From Phaeobacter cretensis (GTDB lineage: Bacteria; Pseudomonadota; Alphaproteobacteria; Rhodobacterales; Rhodobacteraceae), in the NCBI RefSeq assembly GCF_047372505.1, contig NZ_JBKBEU010000001.1:1302001-1366000 (forward strand): 64,000 nt of DNA, read 5' to 3'. The notes beneath the pieces were generated by a model. The model made no database searches. It had not been told where the DNA came from and was given only the letters and a program-made list of their open reading frames with translations. The translations under genes were made by a program, and so were the position numbers. Shown here one piece after another: positions 7,813 to 16,836 of this stretch. Position 1 is the stretch's first letter. Each line of letters starts with the position of its first letter.

Positions 7813-9780
7813 ATGCAAGAGATGACACGCATTCTGGCCCTCATTGCCCTCATTTCCGCCTCTCTGGCCGGACAATCAGCCACGGCCGCTGACCTCGGTA
7901 AGGCGTTGGAACTGATGCGTTCGGAGAAATGGAGCGAGGCCAGTCGCAACGCCGGGCGCGAGGCAACTGTTGCGCGTGATATCATTGAATGGCACCGGTT
8001 ACGGGCTGGGATGGGCTCTGCCTCTGATGTCATGGCCTTTCTTGCCCGCCGTTCTGACTGGCCGGGACTTGCGCTGTTGCGGCGCAAGAATGAGCCTGAG
8101 ATTGCTGGTGCGGGCCGTAAGGCTATTCTGGAGTTCTACAGCGACCAACGACCCCAGACCGCCGAAGGCGCGCTGAGCTATGGGCAGGCCCTAATCGCGG
8201 CAGGGCAGAAAGGCGAAGGCGAAGCGGAGCTGGTTCTAGCCTGGCGCACGATGCCTATGGGATCGGTCATCCAGGAAGACTATGTCAAACGTCATGCCAA
8301 ATTGCTGGCCTCGCATCACGCAGCGCGGCTGAACCAGCTGTTGTGGGATGGTCACAAAGTCAGCGGGCGACGGATGCTTACGCTGGTCAACGACGATCAA
8401 CGCAAACTCGCCGAAGCTCGTTTGGCCCTTATGGATGCCGAACCCGGCGTCGATGGCAAAATTGCCGCTGTACCGGATACGCTGCGTGATGATCCCGGTC
8501 TGGCCTATGATCGCTTTGCCTGGCGCGACCGGAAACGACGGCAGGAAGATGCCATCACGCTGATGATGGATCGCAGCACCTCCGCCAAGAAACTGGGCGA
8601 GCCGGAAAACTGGCTGCGACGCCGTCGTGATCTGGCACGACAGGACATGCGCGACGGCAATCATGAACGGGCTTACCAACTAGCGGCACATCATTTTTCC
8701 TCGCCCGATGCGGGCTATGGCTATTCGGACTGTGAATGGCTTGCGGGCTATATCGCGCTGCGCAAGCTAAAGGACCCAGAACTGGCTGCTTATCATTTCG
8801 AACGGTTCCTTGCCTCGGTTGAAAGCCCCATCTCTGTGGGTCGCGGCGGCTACTGGCTGGGTCAAGCCTATGGAGCACATGGCGATATTGAGAAGGCTCA
8901 TACTGCCTATGCCAAGGCAGCGGATTATCAGACCTCCTTTTACGGGCTGCTGGCCGCAGAGGTTCTGGGCCGTCCCTTTGATCCAGATCTGACCACTCCG
9001 CCGCAACTGCCCGATTGGCGCGCCGCTCGTTTTCTGAACTCCACCGTTGCAGAAGCTGGCATGCTACTGTTGCAGGCAGGAGATCTGCCGCTAGCGGAAC
9101 GATTCCTCACCCATCTGGTCGAAGGGCTAGACCCGATTGAAGCCCGCCAGCTGGGCGAAATGGCTGTAAGCATGAACGAACCCCATCTGGCGGTGATGAT
9201 CGCCAAACGCGCAGCGCAAAAGGGTGAAGAGCTGGAAGCCGCCTATTTCCCGCTGCATCCTGTGGCACAGAAGGATCTGCCCATGGCGCGCGAAATGACG
9301 CTCGCTATTGCTCGCCGCGAAAGCGAATTTGATCCCATCGTGATCAGCCACGCAGGCGCACGCGGTTTGATGCAGTTGATGCCTGCCACTGCAAAGCTTG
9401 TGGCCGGTAACATGGGTATTCTGGCCAATCATACGACCCCACGGTTGATCTCCGACTGGTCCTATAACGCGCAGTTGGGCAGCAATTATCTGGCTGATCT
9501 GGCGGGCGATTTCAATGGCAACGTGGTTATGATGGCGGCTGGTTACAACGCCGGGCCCCACCGCCCCAAGGCCTGGATGGAGCGTTACGGCGACCCCCGA
9601 GACGGCACCCCGGCTATTGTCGACTGGATTGAGCACATCCCCTTTAACGAGACCCGCAACTACGTGATGCGGGTCACCGAAAGCCTGCCAGTCTATCGCG
9701 CGCGTCTGGGGAAGACACCACTGCCTGTTCCGTTCTCACAGGAGCTGTCAGGCTCAACCCTTGACGCGTTCGCGCCATAG
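7813..9780 (+). CDS. Soluble lytic murein transglycosylase (Slt70-like)
   Basis: About 655 residues. A Sec signal (ILALIALISASLAG, cleaved near ATA-AD) is followed by a long alpha-helical superhelical region and a C-terminal SLT domain. ARRESEF carries the catalytic Glu; GARGLMQLMPATA and AAGYNAGP are the conserved substrate-groove motifs. It should cleave peptidoglycan in the periplasm, leaving 1,6-anhydro-muropeptides. The frame opens at 7756, but only the ATGs at 7813 and 7822 put the signal peptide at the N-terminus; neither has a strong ribosome binding site. The 3' end overlaps the convergent transporter gene by 27 bp. Confidence 0.88.
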   Translation: MQEMTRILALIALISASLAGQSATAADLGKALELMRSEKWSEASRNAGREATVARDIIEWHRLRAGMGSASDVMAFLARRSDWPGLALLRRKNEPEIAGAGRKAILEFYSDQRPQTAEGALSYGQALIAAGQKGEGEAELVLAWRTMPMGSVIQEDYVKRHAKLLASHHAARLNQLLWDGHKVSGRRMLTLVNDDQRKLAEARLALMDAEPGVDGKIAAVPDTLRDDPGLAYDRFAWRDRKRRQEDAITLMMDRSTSAKKLGEPENWLRRRRDLARQDMRDGNHERAYQLAAHHFSSPDAGYGYSDCEWLAGYIALRKLKDPELAAYHFERFLASVESPISVGRGGYWLGQAYGAHGDIEKAHTAYAKAADYQTSFYGLLAAEVLGRPFDPDLTTPPQLPDWRAARFLNSTVAEAGMLLLQAGDLPLAERFLTHLVEGLDPIEARQLGEMAVSMNEPHLAVMIAKRAAQKGEELEAAYFPLHPVAQKDLPMAREMTLAIARRESEFDPIVISHAGARGLMQLMPATAKLVAGNMGILANHTTPRLISDWSYNAQLGSNYLADLAGDFNGNVVMMAAGYNAGPHRPKAWMERYGDPRDGTPAIVDWIEHIPFNETRNYVMRVTESLPVYRARLGKTPLPVPFSQELSGSTLDAFAP

Positions 9781-10677
9781 GGTGAACAGCCCAGCCGCAA
9801 CGATGATCGACGCCCCAACAGCCACATTGATGCGGATCACCTCGCCAAACACGACAACGCCCAGCATCGCGGCCCAAATCAGGTGGAAATAGGCGAACGG
9901 CTGTACTGCGCTGGCCTCGGCCATCTCGTAGCATTTGATTAGCAGCCAGTGGCCGGTCACGCCTGAAACACAAAGCACTGCCATCCAACCCCAGTCACCC
10001 TGGCTCATCGGTTGCCAGTGCCATAGACCTACAAAGGTCATCGCCACCATGCCCGCAACACCGGTCCAGAAAAAACTGGTGGCAGTGCTGTCACGTCGTG
10101 CGGCATACCGCGTGACCAGAGCATAAAGCGCGAACATCAGCGCCGAGACGAACGGAATAACCGCCAAGGGGTTAAAGATTCCGGCACCAGGTTGCAGGAT
10201 GATCAAGACACCAATAAGCCCCGCGCCGATTGCGGCCCACCGACGCCAACCAACGCTCTCTCCCAACACAGGTCCGCTGAGTGCGGCGACCAGAAGCGGA
10301 TAACAAATAAAGACGGCGACACTGTCTACCAGCCCCAGAACTGTAAAACTGTAGACAGCAACGCAGATTTCAGCGACCAGCAGCACTCCGCGAAAGATCT
10401 GTAGTCCGAGCTGATCAGTGCGTGCCGTGCCGCGAATCCCGCCCGGTGCGCGGGCAGCTAGGGCGATGACAAACAGCGCAAAGAACCAATAGCGCACCAT
10501 GATCACCATGAAGGTGTTGTATACCCCTGCCAGATGGCGCGAAATCCCGTCCTGCAAAGCAAATACAATGGTCGCAGCGATCATCAGCAACACACCAGCC
10601 GAGACATTGTTGCTCTGCACCCGCGGTGCTTCGGTTGGGCGCGGGGGTAGGATCTTGGCTTGTGGTGTCATGCTCAT
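9754..10677 (-). CDS. DMT-family (EamA) transporter
   Basis: 307 residues with about ten hydrophobic segments arranged as two EamA repeats, for example around GLIGVLIILQPGAG. It sits in the inner membrane and probably exports or imports a small metabolite; the substrate cannot be read from sequence. The ATG overlaps the mnmD stop (ATGA), so the two are co-transcribed. The 3' end overlaps the convergent transglycosylase gene. Confidence 0.87.
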   Translation of the reverse strand: MSMTPQAKILPPRPTEAPRVQSNNVSAGVLLMIAATIVFALQDGISRHLAGVYNTFMVIMVRYWFFALFVIALAARAPGGIRGTARTDQLGLQIFRGVLLVAEICVAVYSFTVLGLVDSVAVFICYPLLVAALSGPVLGESVGWRRWAAIGAGLIGVLIILQPGAGIFNPLAVIPFVSALMFALYALVTRYAARRDSTATSFFWTGVAGMVAMTFVGLWHWQPMSQGDWGWMAVLCVSGVTGHWLLIKCYEMAEASAVQPFAYFHLIWAAMLGVVVFGEVIRINVAVGASIIVAAGLFTLWRERVKG

Positions 10678-11363
10678 CGCAGTGTCGCCTTTGTCATATG
10701 TCGCTTGCGTCCGAAACCTGCGCGGCGGGTAACCTCAAAACCGGCGGCCTCCAACCCACGACGAACAAACCCTGCCGCCGTATATGTCGCTGCCGTGCCG
10801 CCTCGCCGGGTGTGGTCTGCGACCGATGCCAGAAGATCCTCTTGCCACAGCTCCGGATTCTTGGCTGGGGAAAACCCATCCAGAAACCAAGCATCTGCCT
10901 TACCTGTCCATTCTGGCAGCGACACGCGGGCGTCGCCGGTGATCACCTCCAGCTTCAATGTCCCCAGATCGCACATCCCTTGCCCGGTCCATTCTGCCAG
11001 AAACCGCGCCGCCCATGGGGCCACATCCGGGAAAGCCTCCAGCGCGCGGGCCATATCGGCGGGCACCATAGGGAAAGCTTCGAAACTGGTGAAATGCAGC
11101 ACGTCTACATGATCCATATCCGCGCGTGATGTCTCCCACGCGCGCCATGCGGTCAGCATGTTCAGCCCGGTGCCAAAGCCCAGTTCGGCAATCTGAAACC
11201 CATCCGGCACGCTTGTGAACCGCTGCAGAAGGTCGTTTCCGTCCAGAAACACATGTTCAGTTTCGGCCAACCCATCCTGTATGGAGAAATAGGGGTCGTC
11301 GAATTGATCGGATACCGGAATGCTGCCATCCCGCCAGCTGAGCTGCGCCTGCTGGTCTGCCAT
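10674..11363 (-). CDS. mnmD: tRNA (mnm5s2U34) methyltransferase MnmD (stand-alone MnmC1 domain)
   Basis: 229 residues. IAELGFGTGLNML is the SAM-binding motif and DAWFLDGFSPAKNPELW is the signature of the MnmC methyltransferase domain (DUF752). It should methylate nm5s2U34 to mnm5s2U34 in the wobble position of certain tRNAs. In E. coli this domain is fused to an FAD oxidoreductase; here the oxidoreductase-like gene is separate and divergent. The frame is open to 11663, but the ATG at 11363 with AGGGG upstream starts the family sequence, and longer versions would overlap the divergent gene. Confidence 0.88.
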   Translation of the reverse strand: MADQQAQLSWRDGSIPVSDQFDDPYFSIQDGLAETEHVFLDGNDLLQRFTSVPDGFQIAELGFGTGLNMLTAWRAWETSRADMDHVDVLHFTSFEAFPMVPADMARALEAFPDVAPWAARFLAEWTGQGMCDLGTLKLEVITGDARVSLPEWTGKADAWFLDGFSPAKNPELWQEDLLASVADHTRRGGTAATYTAAGFVRRGLEAAGFEVTRRAGFGRKRHMTKATLR

Positions 11364-11421
11364 GCAATTATCCCCTAGATGATGCGCTGGAATGGCCGGA
11401 CACTGGCGAAAGGGCTCGAAA

Positions 11422-12477
11422 ATGGCAATGGCAGATATCACTGTGCGCGGAGCCGGAATTTTTGGCCTGTCCATCGCCTGGACCTGCGCGCGGCGTGGTG
11501 CATCCGTGCAGATTATCGATCCCTTTGGTGCCGGGGCCGGCTCCAGTGGTGGTCTGGTAGGAGCGCTGGCGCCGCATGTGCCGGAAAACTGGAATGCCAA
11601 AAAACAGTACCAGCTGGAAAGCCTGTTGATGGCACAGGAATTCTGGCAGGCGGTCGAGGCCACCGGAGGCGTATCACCAGGCTATGGCCGCACCGGGCGG
11701 CTGCAGCCGATCAATGATCAGCGCACTCTGGATCTGGCGCGTCAGCGCGAAGGCACTGCCGTTGAGTTATGGCAGGGTAAGGCCACTTGGACGGTTACCA
11801 AGAGCGAAACCCTTGGTGCTTGGGTACCGCCCAGCGCGACCGGCTTTGTGGTTCACGACACGCTCAGCGGTCGGATGCATCCGCGCCGCGCCTGCACAGC
11901 ACTGGTCGCAGCACTCGCGGCCATGGGGATCAATGTCCAAGCAGAGGCTCCCGATCAGGGGCAAGTCATACATGCTACGGGCTACGCCGGATTGATGGAC
12001 TTGAACGCAGTTTTGGACAGGCCCGTAGGAAACGGGGTCAAGGGACAAGCCGCGCTATTGCGTTTTGGCCAGACGCCAGATGTGCCGCAGCTTTATGCCG
12101 ACGGGCTGCATATCATTCCCCATGCGGATGGCACATTGGCGATCGGCTCCACCAACGAACGAGAATTTGACGATCCCAATAGCACCGATGTGCAACTTGA
12201 TGACGTGATTGAGAGGGCCCTTGCTGCCCTGCCAGTACTGCAAGGCTCGGATGTCATCGAACGTTGGGCCGGAGTCCGCCCCCGTGCCAAATCTCGTGCG
12301 CCGATGCTCGGGTCTTGGCCCTCAAAGCATCCCGGGAAAGCGCAGCATTTTATCGCCAATGGCGGCTTCAAGATTGGTTTTGGCATGGCGCCCAAAGTTG
12401 CTGAAACCATGGCCGATCTGGTGTTGGACGGGGTAGACACTATCCCCAATGGATTTCGGGTCGAGGACAATATGTGA
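11422..12477 (+). CDS. FAD-dependent oxidoreductase, MnmC2-like (DAO family)
   Basis: 351 residues. ITVRGAGIFGLSIAW is the Rossmann dinucleotide site (GxGxxG), followed by the glycine/serine-rich GAGAGSSGG loop seen in DAO-family enzymes. GVRPRAKSRAPMLG near the C-terminus is also typical. It lies 58 bp from mnmD on the opposite strand, so it probably performs the MnmC oxidative step, removing the carboxymethyl group from cmnm5s2U34. A general amino-acid oxidase is the alternative. The ATG at 11422 follows AAAGGG; the frame is open to 11392. Confidence 0.75.
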   Translation: MAMADITVRGAGIFGLSIAWTCARRGASVQIIDPFGAGAGSSGGLVGALAPHVPENWNAKKQYQLESLLMAQEFWQAVEATGGVSPGYGRTGRLQPINDQRTLDLARQREGTAVELWQGKATWTVTKSETLGAWVPPSATGFVVHDTLSGRMHPRRACTALVAALAAMGINVQAEAPDQGQVIHATGYAGLMDLNAVLDRPVGNGVKGQAALLRFGQTPDVPQLYADGLHIIPHADGTLAIGSTNEREFDDPNSTDVQLDDVIERALAALPVLQGSDVIERWAGVRPRAKSRAPMLGSWPSKHPGKAQHFIANGGFKIGFGMAPKVAETMADLVLDGVDTIPNGFRVEDNM

Positions 12478-12510
12478 CGCCGACCCGTTCCCGTGTTTGG
12501 CGCGACGTTG

Positions 12511-13053
12511 TTAGCGACTGATTTCAACGCGCAGCTTCGTCATCAGTGCTTCCAGTGTTTCTGTGTACCGCTCGCTCCGCAGACGACCGCTGTCGTCAAA
12601 CTCGCTATGTGACTTTGCAAGATGAACCTGCGGCCCGGTCAGAACACGCGCCTGGAAGGGCACAAGGAAGGTCCGCAAGATAACCTGCGATTTCTCACCT
12701 CCTGACCGGCCGGCAGCAGCAGACATGATCGCAACAGGCGTGTCCTGCCAAGGTGAACTGCTGGTACGGCTGACCCAATCAAGCGCGTTCTTCAGAACAC
12801 CCGAAGGCGCGCCATTGTATTCAGGCGTCGAGATAATCACTGCATCTGCTGCCTCGATCTGGTCCGACAGGCGCTGAACAGCTTCGGGAATACCCTTGGC
12901 CTGTTCATCATCGCCGTCATAAAGCGGCAGGTTAAGATCCGCCTCGATGACCTCGGCGGGCCCGAACAGGCGTACGGCCTCTGCCAGCAGTTTGCGATTG
13001 GTAGCCTCTGCACGCAGCGAGCCGGAAATGGTGATGATTTTTGGATCGGACAT
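12511..13053 (-). CDS. NADPH-dependent FMN reductase (ChrR/YieF-like)
   Basis: 180 residues of the flavodoxin-like NAD(P)H:FMN reductase family. ISGSLRAEATNRKL binds the FMN phosphate and STPEYNGAPSGVLKNALDW is the family signature. These enzymes reduce quinones, chromate or flavins with NADPH in the cytoplasm. The ATG at 13053 is chosen because it has AGAAGG before it; the frame also has a TTG two codons upstream. It is probably monocistronic. Confidence 0.88.
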   Translation of the reverse strand: MSDPKIITISGSLRAEATNRKLLAEAVRLFGPAEVIEADLNLPLYDGDDEQAKGIPEAVQRLSDQIEAADAVIISTPEYNGAPSGVLKNALDWVSRTSSSPWQDTPVAIMSAAAGRSGGEKSQVILRTFLVPFQARVLTGPQVHLAKSHSEFDDSGRLRSERYTETLEALMTKLRVEISR

Positions 13054-13226
13054 GGTCAAGGCCTTCTTTCATTGAATGCTTCGTCTCGTATGAACCTATG
13101 CAAGTTACCTAACAAGAAAAGGTCCAACACGGCGCAACCGATGTGCACCAATACAGAATGCGCGCAAAATCATATCAATTGCGCATAAATGCACACTCGA
13201 GTGGATACCAACATGCGAGCGGATAC

Positions 13227-13256
13227 AAAAAAGACCGCACCTAGTGGAGCGGTCTC
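13227..13256 (-). terminator. Terminator of the OmpA-like lipoprotein gene
   Basis: On the minus strand, a GACCGC/GCGGTC stem is followed by six Ts, about 30 bases after the lipoprotein gene stop. Confidence 0.8.
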
Positions 13257-13288
13257 TCTTTGTTCAAATCGTTAGGCCAACCGACGAT

Positions 13289-13948
13289 TTACGCCGCTTG
13301 CGGGATCACCACAATTTCTACGCGACGGTTGCGTGCTTTGCCTTCAGCAGTGAGGTTTGAGGCCACTGGCTGGCTCTCTCCGCGACCGACGATCTGCACG
13401 CGGTTGTAAGGGACACCACCGGCCTGGATCTGATCCGCAACGGCGTTGGCGCGGCGTTCAGACAAGCCTTGGTTATAACCCGCATCGCCATCACTGTCGG
13501 TATGTCCAATCACCTGAACCTGACTATTGGGGTAGCGCACCAAGCTGGCCGCAACTTTGTTCAGGTCCGACCGCACTGCGGACGATATCGCAGCACTATC
13601 CGTGGCGAATGTCAGATCATTGGGCAACGAGACGATCAAACGATCGCCAGTGTTGACGATAGAAATCCCGTCGTTGGAGATGGACTGGCGCAGCTCGCGT
13701 TCCTGTGCATCCAGCTGGTTGCCGATCACACTACCTGCGGTTGCCCCAACCAGTGCGCCGGTAACAGCACCTAGTCCACGGTCAGAATCATTGGCAGCAG
13801 CGCCAACCCCGGCGCCAATCAGGCCACCGATAAGCGCGCCGCGCTGTGTCTTGCTGCCGGGCGTGCCCACGGTTGCTGGATCAGTACAGGCGGTCAGGCC
13901 AAGGCCGGCGGCCAGGATGGCGGCGGTGGTGAGTTTCATCTGCATCAT
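13289..13948 (-). CDS. OmpA-family lipoprotein with glycine zipper (YfiB-like)
   Basis: 219 residues. The N-terminus has a lipoprotein signal with lipobox LTAC, then a glycine-zipper region (GGLIGAGVGA and GALVGATAGSVIG) that may insert in membranes, and a C-terminal OmpA domain (VIGHTDSDGDAGYN, LSERRANAV, GRGESQPVASN, RNRRVEI) that binds peptidoglycan. It should tether the outer membrane to the wall. Two adjacent ATGs (13948, 13945) follow AAAAGG. It has its own terminator. Confidence 0.9.
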   Translation of the reverse strand: MMQMKLTTAAILAAGLGLTACTDPATVGTPGSKTQRGALIGGLIGAGVGAAANDSDRGLGAVTGALVGATAGSVIGNQLDAQERELRQSISNDGISIVNTGDRLIVSLPNDLTFATDSAAISSAVRSDLNKVAASLVRYPNSQVQVIGHTDSDGDAGYNQGLSERRANAVADQIQAGGVPYNRVQIVGRGESQPVASNLTAEGKARNRRVEIVVIPQAA

Positions 13949-14073
13949 CAAAATCTGCCTTTTGCTTGCTCAATCCGGGCAACGCCCGTGCATTCGGAAG
14001 AATATCGTGTCACCGCGCTGTCACCACAAGGCAATGTCTTGTGCATTCGGCGAAAACCTGCCCAATTTCGACC

Positions 14074-14778
14074 TTAGGACGAAAGGACGCGAGTCTCATC
14101 GCTCCAGGTGTTTTCCTCCTGTTCGGCCCATAATTTGCGCAGAGTATCGGCTTCAGGGACGAAACTTTGGTCCAGTAAATCGGCGCGAAGCATACGGTCG
14201 GTACGGAAGTGGCGAAAACCGCCTCGCAACTCACACCACGCCGCAAGCAAGGTGGATTCGACATTGTAGATAAGCGCCAACGGACGCAGGATTCGCTGAG
14301 TTTCAACGCAATCCGGATCAAGATACGTCAAATGCAACTTGCGACTCTCACGGATTGCTTGGCGCAACAGTCCTTTGGACACGCAGCCCTGTTCGGGATC
14401 ATCCAGCGGCGCGCCCCAAGGCGCGACTTGCAGCCGATCCCGAGGAGACCGGCATTCCATGACCTTCCGGCAAATCCGGGTGGCGGCTTGTTGCAGCGCC
14501 TCGTCGCCGGTGCGCATGAGCATCGACAGCCCCACATATAAGGCCTCCAGCTCTTCGTCGTCGAAATTGAGCGGCGGTAGATCATAACCCTTGCGCAACA
14601 CGTAGCCGATGCCCGCCTCCCCCTCGATCGGGGTACGCATCGCCTGCAATGCCACGATATCCCGGTAGACCGTTCGCTTAGATACCTCCAGCTTCTCGGC
14701 CAGATCCTCAGCGCGAACGGGTCCGCTGGCGGCACGCAGGATTTGAATAACTTCGAACAGGCGATCGGTTCGCGGCAT
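14074..14778 (-). CDS. HTH and WYL domain transcriptional regulator (YafY-like)
   Basis: 234 residues. The N-terminal HTH_11 domain contains LAEKLEVSKRTVYRDI. A linker leads to a WYL-type sensor domain at about 130-210 (LHLTYLDPDC, RPLALIYNVESTLLAAWCE, FRHFRTDRM). Such regulators bind small ligands or nucleic acid through the WYL fold. The ATG at 14778 (MPRTDRL) has GGAGAG before it; the frame is open further. It is divergent from a small gene, and the gap carries a perfect inverted repeat that is probably its operator. Confidence 0.88.
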   Translation of the reverse strand: MPRTDRLFEVIQILRAASGPVRAEDLAEKLEVSKRTVYRDIVALQAMRTPIEGEAGIGYVLRKGYDLPPLNFDDEELEALYVGLSMLMRTGDEALQQAATRICRKVMECRSPRDRLQVAPWGAPLDDPEQGCVSKGLLRQAIRESRKLHLTYLDPDCVETQRILRPLALIYNVESTLLAAWCELRGGFRHFRTDRMLRADLLDQSFVPEADTLRKLWAEQEENTWSDETRVLSS

Positions 14779-14800
14779 GAGTTCTCTCCAGTGACAACCT

Positions 14801-14840
14801 GCTGACACGATAGCACACCCCGCTGACATCATGTGTCAGC
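14801..14840. promoter_or_regulatory. Probable operator of the WYL regulator
   Basis: GCTGACA (14822-14828), five bases, then TGTCAGC (14834-14840) form a perfect inverted repeat. A third GCTGACA lies at 14801-14807, 21 bases upstream in direct orientation. The sites sit between the divergent starts at 14778 and 14883. Confidence 0.6.
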
Positions 14841-14882
14841 AGCGTTCTGTTGTTCTGTCATTAGTACAGAAGGAGAGAAATC

Positions 14883-15209
14883 ATGCTGTCATATGACTGG
14901 ATCGTCCTCATCACCCTTGGATTGGATCGCTGGGGAAAGCACCGCCATCCGACCGCCTCTTATGAAATGGCACCTTATGAGCAAGAACGCGAAGCGGCAC
15001 GTCTGCGTTATGAACGCAAAAAACAGGCCGCTAGTGAGAGGGCGGATACGTCCATTGGGATGACTACCGCCCTAGCCTCGGTCGGACTCTCAGCTACAAA
15101 ACACCCGCGCTCACGGCTGTGGTCACGCTGGTTCAGCCGGTCAGTTGACCGTCAGCAATCGGCGTGCCCTCATCCCGCGCAGCCTCGTAGGCCAGCATCG
15201 CGCGTTTGA
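14883..15209 (+). CDS. Small hypothetical protein divergent from the WYL regulator
   Basis: 108 residues, no family recognised. AGGAGAG precedes the ATG at good spacing, and the gene lies just beyond the palindromic operator, which supports expression. The first 12 residues are hydrophobic, residues 30-55 are highly charged and likely helical (EQEREAARLRYERKKQ), and the tail is basic. The last 77 bases overlap the convergent Ada-like gene, so the C-terminal part may not be under selection. Confidence 0.5.
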   Translation: MLSYDWIVLITLGLDRWGKHRHPTASYEMAPYEQEREAARLRYERKKQAASERADTSIGMTTALASVGLSATKHPRSRLWSRWFSRSVDRQQSACPHPAQPRRPASRV

Positions 15210-16002
15210 CGGGCAGGCCCCAGTGGTAGCCCCCGAGCGCGCCGGATTTACGCAGGGCGCGATGACAGGGAATGAGCCAACTGACCGGATTGCGCCCCAC
15301 CGCCGTGCCCACCGCGCGCACGGCACGGGGCGCACCAATGGAATGGGCAATTTCGGAATAGGTGGTGACCTGCCCCGATGGAATACGCAGCAACGCCTCC
15401 CACACCTTAATCTGCAGCGGTGCGCCGATCATATGCAGATTTGCCTCGCCACGCTGGTCAAAGATCGCCTCAATCATGGGCCGCAGGGCCATTGGATCTT
15501 CGACATAGTCGGCCTGGGGCCAACGGCTCCGCATGTCAGCCATAGTCGGCTCGGAACCGGTCTCGGCCGCAAATCCAATACCGCAAATACCTTTTGCAGT
15601 CCCCATTACCAGCACTAGGCCAAAGGGGCTGTCGAACCAGCCCCAATAGATGCGTAGACCGGCTCCCTTGCGGGCATATTCACCGGGACTCATGGCCTCC
15701 CAGCGCAGGAACAGATCGTGCAAGCGACCGCTACCGGATAGACCAACCGCATGGGCCGCCTCCAGCGTGGTGAAACGACCGTGCAATAGGCTCTTGGCAT
15801 GACCCAGACGCAGGTACTGCTGATAGCGTTTGGGAGAGACCCCAACCCAAGCAGAGAACACCCGTTGAAAATGTGCCGGGCTCATATCCATGGCGGCGGC
15901 TAGCTCGGCCAGCGTCAGATCCTCACCGTCCGCATCAATCAGCTCAATCGCGCGGCGCATAACGCCGTAATGATAGCTCTCCTCGCGTGGCTGTATATTC
16001 AT
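15133..16002 (-). CDS. AraC-type HTH plus methylated-DNA-protein cysteine methyltransferase (Ada-like)
   Basis: 289 residues. An N-terminal AraC helix-turn-helix (LAELAAAMDMSPAHFQRVF) is followed by the O6-alkylguanine transferase domain with active site IPCHRAL. It repairs O6-methylguanine by accepting the methyl group on that cysteine. The N-terminal zinc domain of E. coli Ada, which repairs phosphotriesters and switches Ada to an activator, is absent, so control must differ. The ATG at 16002 follows GGGAGAG. Length matches the common short Ada-like class. Confidence 0.9.
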   Translation of the reverse strand: MNIQPREESYHYGVMRRAIELIDADGEDLTLAELAAAMDMSPAHFQRVFSAWVGVSPKRYQQYLRLGHAKSLLHGRFTTLEAAHAVGLSGSGRLHDLFLRWEAMSPGEYARKGAGLRIYWGWFDSPFGLVLVMGTAKGICGIGFAAETGSEPTMADMRSRWPQADYVEDPMALRPMIEAIFDQRGEANLHMIGAPLQIKVWEALLRIPSGQVTTYSEIAHSIGAPRAVRAVGTAVGRNPVSWLIPCHRALRKSGALGGYHWGLPVKRAMLAYEAARDEGTPIADGQLTG

Positions 16003-16191
16003 GAGGGACTCTCCCGATCTGTGGTTCGCTCTCTTAGTACACGACCAGGGCCAAGGCATGCGACCCGGATCTTGCGAGAACGCGGGTTCTACGTTGTTAC
16101 GACCCGCTTTGGCTCTCCCGGTAACGCTTCGCTCACCTATACCAGCTTTTCTATTTGCGCCGGGTGGTCCTGCGCGGCATTAAGGTCTGCG

Positions 16192-16836
16192 ATGGCAAAG
16201 CAACTCGATTATCACACGCTGCGGGAAATCTTCACGCGGTTTCAGGCAGCGGATCCAGAGCCCAAGGGCGAACTGGAGCATGTCAACGTCTACACCCTCG
16301 TGGTGGCAGTGGCGCTGTCTGCGCAGGCCACCGACGCTGGGGTCAACAAAGCGACACGGGCGTTGTTTCAGATCGCCGATACCCCGCAGAAGATGCTGGA
16401 TTTGGGGCTGGAAGGGCTGACCGAGCATATCAAGACTATCGGGTTGTTCCGTCAGAAAGCCAAAAACGTGATCAAGATGTCGCGGATATTGGTCGAAGAC
16501 TATGACGGCGTTGTACCCAATTCCCGCGCAGCACTGCAATCACTGCCCGGTGTCGGGCGCAAGACGGCTAATGTGGTCTTGAACATGTGGTGGCGTCAGC
16601 CGGCACAAGCGGTCGACACGCATATATACCGTGTCGGCAACCGGGCAGGCATAGCGCCGGGCAAAGACGTCGATGCGGTCGAACGTGCCGTCGAAGATAA
16701 CATACCGGCAGATTTTCAGCTCCATGCCCATCATTGGCTGATCCTGCACGGCCGATACCATTGCAAAGCTCGCAAACCGATGTGCCCCACCTGCATTATT
16801 CGCGATCTTTGCCAGTTTGAGGATAAAACTCTATGA
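16192..16836 (+). CDS. nth: Endonuclease III
   Basis: 214 residues. It removes oxidised pyrimidines from DNA and nicks at the abasic site. The helix-hairpin-helix LPGVGRKTA contains catalytic K124; D142 in VDTHIYRV is the second catalytic residue. C191, C198, C201 and C207 form the CX6CX2CX5C [4Fe-4S] site. The frame opens at 15970, but the ATG at 16192 begins the conserved sequence. The stop overlaps the next start (ATGA). Confidence 0.95.
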   Translation: MAKQLDYHTLREIFTRFQAADPEPKGELEHVNVYTLVVAVALSAQATDAGVNKATRALFQIADTPQKMLDLGLEGLTEHIKTIGLFRQKAKNVIKMSRILVEDYDGVVPNSRAALQSLPGVGRKTANVVLNMWWRQPAQAVDTHIYRVGNRAGIAPGKDVDAVERAVEDNIPADFQLHAHHWLILHGRYHCKARKPMCPTCIIRDLCQFEDKTL

